Assembly (NCBI GenBank): GCA_945901065.1
Contig: CAMDKI010000002.1
Location: 1-64,000 of the forward strand
Direction of reading: 5' to 3'
From: Chitinophaga pinensis
Lineage (GTDB): Bacteria; Bacteroidota; Bacteroidia; Chitinophagales; CAIOSU01
Length of the DNA stretch: 64,000 bases
Shown here: positions 54,591-62,700 of the stretch, piece after piece
Numbering within the stretch: the first letter of the stretch is position 1
Layout of the letters: every line of letters begins with the position of its first letter
Position numbers and translations under genes: made by a program
Notes under the pieces: generated by a model
The model's input: only the letters and a program-made list of their open reading frames with translations
The model's database searches: none
What the model was told of the DNA's origin: nothing

Positions 54591-54607
54591 CAACATAGTG
54601 TTTCAAC
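54591..54607 (-). repeat. 17-base inverted match to the element at 43078
   Basis: The reverse complement reads GTTGAAACACTATGTTG, identical to 43078-43094. Intergenic, upstream of the repeat-rich T9SS gene. Confidence 0.6.
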
Positions 54608-54638
54608 GTAACTAAAACAAATACTGCAAATAGCTATT

Positions 54639-54658
54639 ACTACGTAATATTACGTAGT
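54639..54658. promoter_or_regulatory. 20-bp perfect palindrome, possible operator
   Basis: ACTACGTAAT followed directly by ATTACGTAGT, containing two TACGTA cores. It lies between the response-regulator stop and the start of the T9SS gene on the same strand, about 175 bases before that gene. There is no T-run, so it is not an intrinsic terminator. Confidence 0.5.
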
Positions 54659-54686
54659 CAAAAAACAATAGATAAAATTAGGTGTC

Positions 54687-55091
54687 TTATTTGTTGTTTA
54701 AACGACTTTGCAAATCAACGAATATTGCCATCGTGATAGGCTTGTTATAGAAAGCCGAAATGTTCTGCATGCCCAAGGCCCTTTCCTTTTCAGAGTCGCT
54801 GCTAGAAGAGGTAAGGAAACATAATACCGTATTAATGGCTTTGGGCTGGTTAGCTAATTGGGCATTGTATTCATCAACAAAATCAAAACCATTCATCACG
54901 GGCATGTTAATGTCGATAAAAATAATTTGGGGAAAATCTTCTTCGGTTTGATCGTTCAAAAACTCAAGGGCCTCCTCTCCGCTATTGATGTATGTAGCAT
55001 CAAAAGGTAATTGCTCTTCGCGCACCATTAGGCGGTTAAGCAAATTATCCATTTCCCTGTCATCAATAAAAAGTACCTTATAATTCTTCAT
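54687..55091 (-). CDS. Single-domain response regulator
   Basis: A 134-residue CheY-like receiver without output domain. The acidic pair is D10-D11 (FIDDREMD), the phospho-acceptor is D60 in IIFIDINMPVMNG, the switch Thr/Ser lies in FLTSSSSDSEKERA, and the Lys is in YNKPI. It starts 6 bases after the kinase stop, so the kinase is the likely phosphodonor. With no DNA-binding part it should act by protein contact or phosphorelay. Confidence 0.92.
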   Translation of the reverse strand: MKNYKVLFIDDREMDNLLNRLMVREEQLPFDATYINSGEEALEFLNDQTEEDFPQIIFIDINMPVMNGFDFVDEYNAQLANQPKAINTVLCFLTSSSSDSEKERALGMQNISAFYNKPITMAIFVDLQSRLNNK

Positions 55092-55097
55092 AGCGCA

Positions 55098-56660
55098 TCA
55101 TTGTGGATATGGCACTAGCCTAATCTTAAACAACGTATATTCATCTATCACACTTTCAACTTCAATACTGCCCCCATTTTTCTCAACCATACTTTTTACC
55201 AAACTTAAACCTAAACCGGCACCTGTAATGCCTTCGCTAGCGAAACGCCTAAATGGCTTGAACAAGTTATTTCGATGTTGGTCTAAATCAATGCCTATAC
55301 CATTATCGAGAAAGTCTAACCTTACCAATTCGCCTTCACGGTGCGAAGTAACCCTCAATTTTAGATTTCGTTCAGGAGAAGCATATTTCAACGCATTGCT
55401 CAATAAGTTATAAAACAGACTCTGCAATTTGGGAGCGATATACCAAATACTATCAGCCTTGCTAAAATCAAAATCTATCTCGGCCAATTGTATCTCGTTG
55501 CTATATTCAAAAACCTTCAAGGCATTCGAAAAAACGTCATTAAAACTGAGCAATGAGACCAATAATTGGTCCTTTTTCTGAAACTCAACCATTCTTATCA
55601 TGCCATCCAAAGTATTGCCAATATCTTGCACCAACGATGGCAGTACGGCAATCAGCCCTTCCCTTTCCTGGTTATCACCAATAGTCTCCAACAAGTGAAG
55701 AATGGTTTTAAGATTGACAATAGGTGAGCGCAAATCGTGGGCTGCCGCATGCACAAAATCATCAAGGTATTGGTTTATCTCCCTAAGTTCCTGATTAGTA
55801 CTTTTAAGTTCAGCGGTACGCGCTAAAACTTCTTCTTCTAATACTCTATTGGTGTTGGCCAATACCTGTTCGGCTCTTTTAACATCCGTAACATCGTTTA
55901 CCAGTATCATTCCACGAAAAACCTGCCCATTCGAATCTTTAATAGGTACTATTTGGGCATGGTATTGCCTGTTTAGTGCCTGATATTCAAATGACAAGTA
56001 CTCGCCATTAAGTGCCGCATCGTATTGCGGCCGTAAAGCCTTGATTCCTTCTTCGCTCATAGCCTCAAGCATGGTGCGGCCTTCATAGTGCTCTTTACTC
56101 AAGCCTACCGTAGCTAAGGCGGTGCCCTCGCACAGCAGATAACGATAGTCTTTATCAAAAATAACTACACCAAAATTGGGTATTTGGGTCGCTAAGGTTC
56201 GGTACAAATCCATTGAACGCAGCAGCTCTTCATTGGCCCGCTGTAGGTCGCGTTGAATATTGAAAGAAGCGGATAAATCTCTCGACCTTACAAAGAACCT
56301 GCATAGCTCACCGCGTTCGTTATATATAGGACTTATTTGTGTTTCGCTATACTCCGACATTCCCTTTTGAGGATTATCGTTTACAATTTTAAAAATTTGT
56401 GGAGCGCCTGCCGTAATAGTTTCGGCTATGTAACGCTTCCAAGCATCGGTAACAGAATTGCCTAAAACTGGGTTTACTATTGAAGTATATTGGATATCTT
56501 CGAGCCCTACTAATTTGCTAAACGAATCGTAAAATGCGCAGTTGTAATCAATTATATTCAGATTGACATCCAACGTCCAAACAAACTCATCGGTTTGGTC
56601 TAAAATGGCACTAAAATGCTCTTGAAAGAAATTGCTATAATTTGACTTAACTGTTTTCAT
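55098..56660 (-). CDS. Soluble PAS-PAS sensor histidine kinase
   Basis: A 520-residue kinase with no membrane helix. Two PAS domains (about 15-140 and 150-265), a coiled coil (RVLEEEVLARTAELKSTNQE), HisKA with the phospho-His near 307 (AAHDLRSPIVNLK), and a HATPase domain (LLSNALKYASPE, DNGIGID, GAGLGLSLVKSMVEKNGG). The signal is probably cytoplasmic (redox, light or a small ligand); no cofactor residue is obvious. It is co-transcribed with the downstream receiver. Confidence 0.93.
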   Translation of the reverse strand: MKTVKSNYSNFFQEHFSAILDQTDEFVWTLDVNLNIIDYNCAFYDSFSKLVGLEDIQYTSIVNPVLGNSVTDAWKRYIAETITAGAPQIFKIVNDNPQKGMSEYSETQISPIYNERGELCRFFVRSRDLSASFNIQRDLQRANEELLRSMDLYRTLATQIPNFGVVIFDKDYRYLLCEGTALATVGLSKEHYEGRTMLEAMSEEGIKALRPQYDAALNGEYLSFEYQALNRQYHAQIVPIKDSNGQVFRGMILVNDVTDVKRAEQVLANTNRVLEEEVLARTAELKSTNQELREINQYLDDFVHAAAHDLRSPIVNLKTILHLLETIGDNQEREGLIAVLPSLVQDIGNTLDGMIRMVEFQKKDQLLVSLLSFNDVFSNALKVFEYSNEIQLAEIDFDFSKADSIWYIAPKLQSLFYNLLSNALKYASPERNLKLRVTSHREGELVRLDFLDNGIGIDLDQHRNNLFKPFRRFASEGITGAGLGLSLVKSMVEKNGGSIEVESVIDEYTLFKIRLVPYPQ

Positions 56661-56847
56661 TTTTGGGCCAAGTCATTTTTAAAAATCATCATATTTCCTA
56701 TACCCAAAACTACTGAAAAATTTGAGATAAAAAATTGCCGTTATTAAAATTTAAAATCTGTATTTCATATAATTTTATTAGTCAATTATTGGAACAATAA
56801 CATACCATTGTGTGGAGGCAATTCTAGGTTAATTTAACTAATTTATT

Positions 56848-56855
56848 TAGTTTTG
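56848..56855 (+). promoter_or_regulatory. -7 box for dprA
   Basis: TAGTTTTG matches TAnnTTTG and ends 16 bases before the dprA ATG. The 190 bases before it, between divergent genes, are AT-rich and otherwise featureless. Confidence 0.5.
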
Positions 56856-56871
56856 TAACTCAACTAAACAT

Positions 56872-57975
56872 ATGAACGAAAGGTTGCTACATCAAATTGC
56901 ACTAAATTTTTTACCATCCGTTGGCGATGTTTTAGTTAAAGGTCTTGTAAGTTACTGTGGCGGGGTAAAAGAAGTTTTTGATGCTAGCCACGCTAAGTTG
57001 AAAAGAGCACCAGGTATTGGCGACATAAGGGCCAAAGAGATACTGGATAGCAATGCCCTTGACCGAGCAGCCGACGAACTTAAGTTTATTGTCAAACACG
57101 ACATTAAACCGCTATTTTATCTCGATGCGGATTACCCGAAGCGACTGTTGCAGTGCCATGATAGCCCAGTAATGCTTTACTACAAAGGTAATGCAGACCT
57201 AAATATGCAACGCATAATTAGCATAGTAGGTACCCGAAATGCAACCGATTACGGACGCATGGCGACCGAAATGCTGCTTGAAAAACTTAAAGCCCACAAC
57301 ATACTAGTACTAAGTGGTATGGCCTTTGGTATTGATATCATAGCCCATAAAGCTGCACTGAAACAAGGCCTGCCAACTATAGGCGTTTTGGCGCACGGGC
57401 TTGATAGGTTGTATCCATCGCAACATAAAAGCACTGCCGATAAAATGTACGAACAAGGTGGGCTGCTAACTGAATTTCCTTCGGGCACTATGCCTGATAG
57501 GGAAAACTTCCCGCGCAGAAACCGAATTGTAGCGGGCATGAGCGATGCCACCATTGTAATTGAAACCAAAATAAAGGGTGGCAGCATGATAACGGCCACA
57601 CTGGCAAATAGCTATGACCGCGATGTGTTTGCAGTGCCGGGCAATATTGGCCAAATATGCTCAGAAGGGTGCAACTACCTCATCAGAACCAACCGAGCGG
57701 CAATATTAGATAGCGTTGATGAGTTTTTGGAGGTAATGCGCTGGGCCGATAAGGAAAATACCCCTACCCCAGCCCGCCAACTTCTTTTAATTGCCGACCT
57801 GGAGCCCGACGAAGATGCAATTGTGCAATTGCTGCAACAACATACCCAACTGGCCATTGACGAACTTACTTACCGTGCCCGGATACCAGCTAGCCAAGTA
57901 GCCGCGGCACTATTGGGGCTTGAATTGAAAGGTATTGTGCGCACCTTGCCTGGTAAGGCATATAAGCTGGTTTAA
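56872..57975 (+). CDS. dprA: DNA-processing protein DprA
   Basis: A 367-residue DprA, the RecA loader for incoming single-stranded DNA in natural transformation. Helix-hairpin-helix N-terminus (LKRAPGIGDIRAKEIL), extended Rossmann core with SIVGTRNATDYGR (118-129), LSGMAFGIDIIAHKAAL, GVLAHGLDRLYPSQH and FPRRNRIVAGMSDATIVIE, and a C-terminal winged helix (about 305-367). Length is typical. Its stop overlaps the convergent aat stop by 4 bases. Confidence 0.95.
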   Translation: MNERLLHQIALNFLPSVGDVLVKGLVSYCGGVKEVFDASHAKLKRAPGIGDIRAKEILDSNALDRAADELKFIVKHDIKPLFYLDADYPKRLLQCHDSPVMLYYKGNADLNMQRIISIVGTRNATDYGRMATEMLLEKLKAHNILVLSGMAFGIDIIAHKAALKQGLPTIGVLAHGLDRLYPSQHKSTADKMYEQGGLLTEFPSGTMPDRENFPRRNRIVAGMSDATIVIETKIKGGSMITATLANSYDRDVFAVPGNIGQICSEGCNYLIRTNRAAILDSVDEFLEVMRWADKENTPTPARQLLLIADLEPDEDAIVQLLQQHTQLAIDELTYRARIPASQVAAALLGLELKGIVRTLPGKAYKLV

Positions 57976-58655
57976 GGAAACGCCCACTTGGCTGGTTCGA
58001 GCCCTGAATATAAAGCCACTGATAGTTCTTGCAGAAACTGTGCTCTGGGTATTTGCCTAGCACCCAAGCTTTCTAAATGTGGCGTATGCGTTTGGCAGTC
58101 GATAAAATGGTAGCCTTGTTGTTGCAACCATTGAACAAAAGTAATGAACCCCGCTTTACTCGCATTACTCTCCGAACTAAACATCGATTCGCCACAAAAC
58201 ACTTTACCCAACGCTAAGCCATATAAACCGCCAACCAATCGGTCTTCTCTCCATACTTCCACAGAGTGGGCATAGCCCATTTGGTGCAGCTTGGTATAGG
58301 CCTCTATCATTTCGGGCACAATCCAAGTACCTGGCTGGCCATCGCGGAGTGTGCTGGCGCAGGCCGTTATTACTTGATTAAAGGCGGTATCAACAGTTAT
58401 ACTAAACTTATTGCCGCGAAGTATTTGGACCATACTTTTCGAAACCTTGATCTCGCTGGGGTAAAGCACCATGCGTGGGTTTGGCGACCACCAAAGTATC
58501 GGGTCCTCCTCATTGTACCAAGGGAAAATTCCAGATTGGTAGGCAAGCAACAACCGCTCGGGCGAGAGGTCGCCATCAACAGCCAAAAGGCCATCCTCTT
58601 CGGCATACTCCACGGGCGGAAACCACAACTGCTCATCTAGCTGAAAAATAGGCAT
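57972..58655 (-). CDS. aat: Leucyl/phenylalanyl-tRNA-protein transferase
   Basis: A 227-residue L/F-transferase that adds Leu or Phe to N-terminal Arg/Lys of proteins, feeding the ClpS/ClpAP N-end rule pathway. FPWYNEEDPILWWSPNPRMV and VGGLYGLALGKVFCGESMFS are family hallmarks, followed by IDCQTHTPHLESLGA. Intact and of normal length. Convergent with dprA. clpS is not in the window. Confidence 0.95.
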   Translation of the reverse strand: MPIFQLDEQLWFPPVEYAEEDGLLAVDGDLSPERLLLAYQSGIFPWYNEEDPILWWSPNPRMVLYPSEIKVSKSMVQILRGNKFSITVDTAFNQVITACASTLRDGQPGTWIVPEMIEAYTKLHQMGYAHSVEVWREDRLVGGLYGLALGKVFCGESMFSSESNASKAGFITFVQWLQQQGYHFIDCQTHTPHLESLGARQIPRAQFLQELSVALYSGLEPAKWAFP

Positions 58656-58701
58656 AACACAAAAGTAAAACTTGCCTCACAAATGCCACTTAATATAGGC
58701 C

Positions 58702-58758
58702 AAGCCAAAACCCTAAAGCACAATAAAGGGCTGCTTGACCCTCAATTAGTTTTGGCTT
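58702..58758. other. 10-bp perfect inverted repeat between aat and the AMP nucleosidase gene
   Basis: AAGCCAAAAC (58702-58711) and GTTTTGGCTT (58749-58758) enclose a second weak AGGG/CCCT stem. It has no T-run on either strand. It may be a processing or 3'-end structure of the nucleosidase message or an operator. Confidence 0.45.
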
Positions 58759-58788
58759 ATCTGTTTCAATGCTTCCCTTATGGACTAC

Positions 58789-59559
58789 CTAAAATTTAAG
58801 GTGCCTAACCGTTAAACCGCCATTTATAAGCTGCTTCAGCGAGTCGATGGCAATTCTAAGGTGCAGGTCAACATACTCTTTGGTTACGCGCGCATCGCTT
58901 TCGGCAGTTTTTACACCATCGGGTGTCATCGGTTGGTCCGATACTAAGAGCAGCGCACCGCAAGGAATTTTATTGGCAAAGCCCGTCATAAAAATAGTTG
59001 CCGTTTCCATATCAATGGCCATGGCGCGTATTTTTTTAAGGTACTTTTTAAACCGTTCGTCGTGCTCCCAAACGCGGCGGTTGGTGGTATATACGGTTCC
59101 GGTCCAGTAGTCGCGTTGGTAGTCTCTTATCGTTGTTGATATGGCTTTCTGCAATGCAAAAGAGGGCAATGCTGGCACTTCCTTCGGGAAATAATCGTCG
59201 CTGGTTCCTTCTCCTCTTATCGCTGCTATGGGCAAAATCAAATCGCCCAAACTATTTTTATCTTTAAGGCCACCGCACTTGCCAATAAATAAGCAAGCCT
59301 TGGGCTTTATGGCGCTTAACAGATCCATTACTGTTGCGGCATTAGCACTTCCCATACCAAAGTTGATGATGGTAATGCCTTCGGCTGTGGCACTGGGCAT
59401 GGGTTTATCGAGCCCTCTTATAGGCACCCCATGCAATTCGGCAAACATTTGCACGTAATTGGTAAAATTGGTAAGCAGTATATAACTGCCAAACTCGGCC
59501 AGTTCAAGGCCTGTATATCGGGGCAACCAATTGGTTACAATGTCTTCCTTCGTTTTCAT
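58789..59559 (-). CDS. AMP nucleosidase, short form
   Basis: A 256-residue phosphorylase-superfamily protein lacking the long N-terminal domain of E. coli Amn, as is usual in Bacteroidota. The PNP/UDP-type fold shows in NFGMGSANAATVMDLLSAI, FIGKCGGLKDKNSLGDLILP, the purine-site AMAIDMETATIFMTGFANK and LLLVSDQPMTPDG. It cleaves AMP to adenine and ribose 5-phosphate, helping adenylate control. Single gene. Confidence 0.88.
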   Translation of the reverse strand: MKTKEDIVTNWLPRYTGLELAEFGSYILLTNFTNYVQMFAELHGVPIRGLDKPMPSATAEGITIINFGMGSANAATVMDLLSAIKPKACLFIGKCGGLKDKNSLGDLILPIAAIRGEGTSDDYFPKEVPALPSFALQKAISTTIRDYQRDYWTGTVYTTNRRVWEHDERFKKYLKKIRAMAIDMETATIFMTGFANKIPCGALLLVSDQPMTPDGVKTAESDARVTKEYVDLHLRIAIDSLKQLINGGLTVRHLKF

Positions 59560-59663
59560 AGAAAATTCAATTAATGTTCAAAGTTAGCCAATTTGCACTA
59601 TACCCAATTTCGTGCCTAATTAAAGGCATACAAAATCCATCAATACATAAAGCGCATTAACCT

Positions 59664-59700
59664 CTAAAAAAAAGCCGCTACGCAAAACACGTAGCGGCTT
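59664..59700 (-). terminator. Terminator of the right-edge T9SS gene
   Basis: AAGCCGCTACG and CGTAGCGGCTT form a perfect 11-bp stem with a 7-base loop, followed on the minus strand by eight T. It begins 25 bases after the stop. Confidence 0.93.
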
Positions 59701-59725
59701 AATCTTATCAATAGTTAAAACTAAA

Positions 59726-62700
59726 CTATTGCTTAACTACACGACGCATAACTTGGTGGTCACCACTTTGTAAGTAAATAAAGTAAGTACCTTCAGCAGC
59801 TTCGGTAAGGTCAACAGTAGTGTTAAAATCGGCCACCGTGCTATAAACCTCTTGGTTCATTATCTCTTGGCCTAGCATATTCAACACTTTAATACTAATG
59901 TTGCCAGCTTCTGGCAAAGTTGCCTTAATAGTAAACTTACCATTCGAAGGGTTAGGATAAATGCTTACAAACATAGCACTGGCCACTTCGTCAATACCTA
60001 CGGTACAAGGGGTGCCATTAACTACAATGTTTGCTGAGCAATTGGTACCACCTGCGCTCAAACCATCATTGCCTACCGTTAGAGTATAAGGGAAGCTAGT
60101 ATTGCCCGGCACATTCACGGTGTACTCATCGTTAGTAGCATCATATGTAGCGGCTTCTGAGAACACATAACTCTCTGCAGTAAACACCTCAGGTGCACCG
60201 CCAGTTAAACCTTTCACTACCAGTTTAAAGTCTCCAGTAGCGGTATCCAAACAAGTAGCTGTAGCACTTGCATAGCTTATTGGGCTCAAAATTACTATTT
60301 CGGCTGGTGTACCGTAATCTTCGCAACGACTATCAATGGTAGGGAAATCGCGAACTGGCGGAGGAATATTAATCAGCACTGAAGCTGAGCCACCGTTGGG
60401 TTGAACTGTGCCAGTAACCGAAGCCATTGGAGTAATCTCGTCTTGCGTCAACAACGTACAACTATCCGAATCAACAACGATATTGAATGGAGGTATTGTA
60501 AACGTAATGGCTCCTGTGCCAGTGTTGGTTATGCTCACTGTCCAAGTACCGTTAGGATCGCCGGTGTACAAATCGGTAAGATTGATACAAGGCAATACAC
60601 CGCCAGTTGCAGCATCCAACAACGCTTGGTCGATTGGCAAACCGAATGCAATCTCTTGGTTCACGTTATAGGTGCTACCATCAGGGAAAGTGATAATCAT
60701 CGGATTTAAAACCCAACCAGTACCTACCAATGTAGGGCAAATTTCAGCAATTGGGTTACAACCTGCAGCTGGGTTGTAAGTAACCGGTGGAGCTGTCAAA
60801 GAAGTTGGAGGCAAATCAAAATCGACGTTATTGGTTGCCCCAGCGCTTATAGTACCTGCAATGGTAGGCACGCTATACACTTGGTCGGTAGTAAGCAATG
60901 AGCAACTATCGGCTTCAACCACCACATTAAATTGAGGAACAGTAAACGTAATGGCACCGGTACCGGTATTGGTTATACTTACACTCCAAGTTCCATTAGG
61001 GTCGCCAGTATACAAATCTGTGATTTTAATACAAGGCAACGACCCACCAGTAGCCGCATCAAGCAGGGCTTGGTCAATAGGCAAACCAAATGCAATTTCT
61101 TGGTTTACGTTGTAGGTAGTTCCATCAGGGAAGGTAATAATCATTGGGTTTAGCACCCAACCAGTACCACTAATAGTTGGGCAAATTTCGGCAACAGGGT
61201 TACAACCGTTTGCTGGGTCCCAAAGAATTGGCACGTTATCGTTTGGCTTAATGGAAATGAACGGGGTAAGGAAGTAATTACCTGCTGGGTAATCGCTGCA
61301 ACCAGCATCAAAACTTAAACTACCATCTGCATTGCTACGGAAAACATCAGTAGCACTCAATGCACTGGCCGAATCAGTAATTGGACCATCGGCCTGAGGC
61401 GTTAAGCCCCATGCAACCACACGAGCCACATCCAAAGTAGGCCCAGAGTTGCTAATAAATGCGGTATCGTTGCAACAGAATACATTGTTGGCAATAGTGC
61501 CCGCATCGCCAGCATCGCAAATAATACAAGACTGAGTGCCAGTAATGGTATCGGTGCAACCAATAGTATCAGTTATAATTACGGTGTAGGTAGTGCCTGG
61601 GGTCAATACATCGCCTGCATTGTTTGGCGACGAACTGCTAACCGAGTAGCCACCAGCACCACCAGTGGTACCAGTAAGGCTCACTACCAGCACATTGGCA
61701 ATACAATCGTAGCTCACTCCATTGTTTGCCACTGGAGCAGCAACATCGAAGCTGGTGCTTACCTGCGCCGAACATCCGTTCGCGCTTTCAGTAAAAACAG
61801 CGAAATATTCATCGCCACTCACTGGCACAATAGCCGAAGGATTGGCAACCACACTGCCCGTGTCGGGGCTACCCAAGTACCAAGTAAAGGTGCCAGCGGT
61901 GGCGGTAATACCTGCTTGCAATGCGGTAAGGCTAGTGCTAAAACCAGCACACTGCAATCCAAGTGGTGCAATAGCATTCAATACTGGTGTAGCATTAACC
62001 GTAAAGTCAAAGCTGGCGGTATCAGTGCAGTTTTGGGTACTGGTGTACACCACAAAATACGTTTCGTTGCCAGTGGGCAATTGTGCACTCACTTGGCTTG
62101 GAGTCAACACCAAACCACCAGTATCAGGATTGCCCAAATAATAGGTGAATGTGCCGGTAGCGCCATTCAACAAATCGCTTTCAAGGCTAGCCAAATCTAC
62201 TGGAGTGCCTGCACAGGTTACTGGAGTTACTTGGCTCAGCGATGGTTTAGGGTTTACGGTAACTGTAAAACTAGTAGTAGCAGCGCAAGTGGTAATAATG
62301 TTGGTAAATGTCGCGAAATAAACAGCGCCATTGGTTGGCGTTTGTGCTTGTGCTTGGCCCAAATTTAATTGAACACCCCCAGTGTTAGGGTTGCCTAGGT
62401 ACCAAACAAACGTACCAGGGTCGGAAGTAATACCTTGCTCAAGGCTGGTAAGGTCAATTGTTTCGCCAGCACACAACGGCGCAACAACAGGCGCAACCAG
62501 GGTTGGAAATGGGTTAACAATAAACGAAATGTTACCTGTAGCCGTGCAACCTGTAGCTTGATCTAAGAACACCACAAAGTAAGTATCGCCATTTGCCGGG
62601 GTTACGTTTGCAGCTTGCGTTGGCGTAATTGCTACACCGCCGTTATTAGGGTCGCCATTGTACCAAGTAAAGGTACCCGGCGCCGCAGTAAAGTCTTGCT

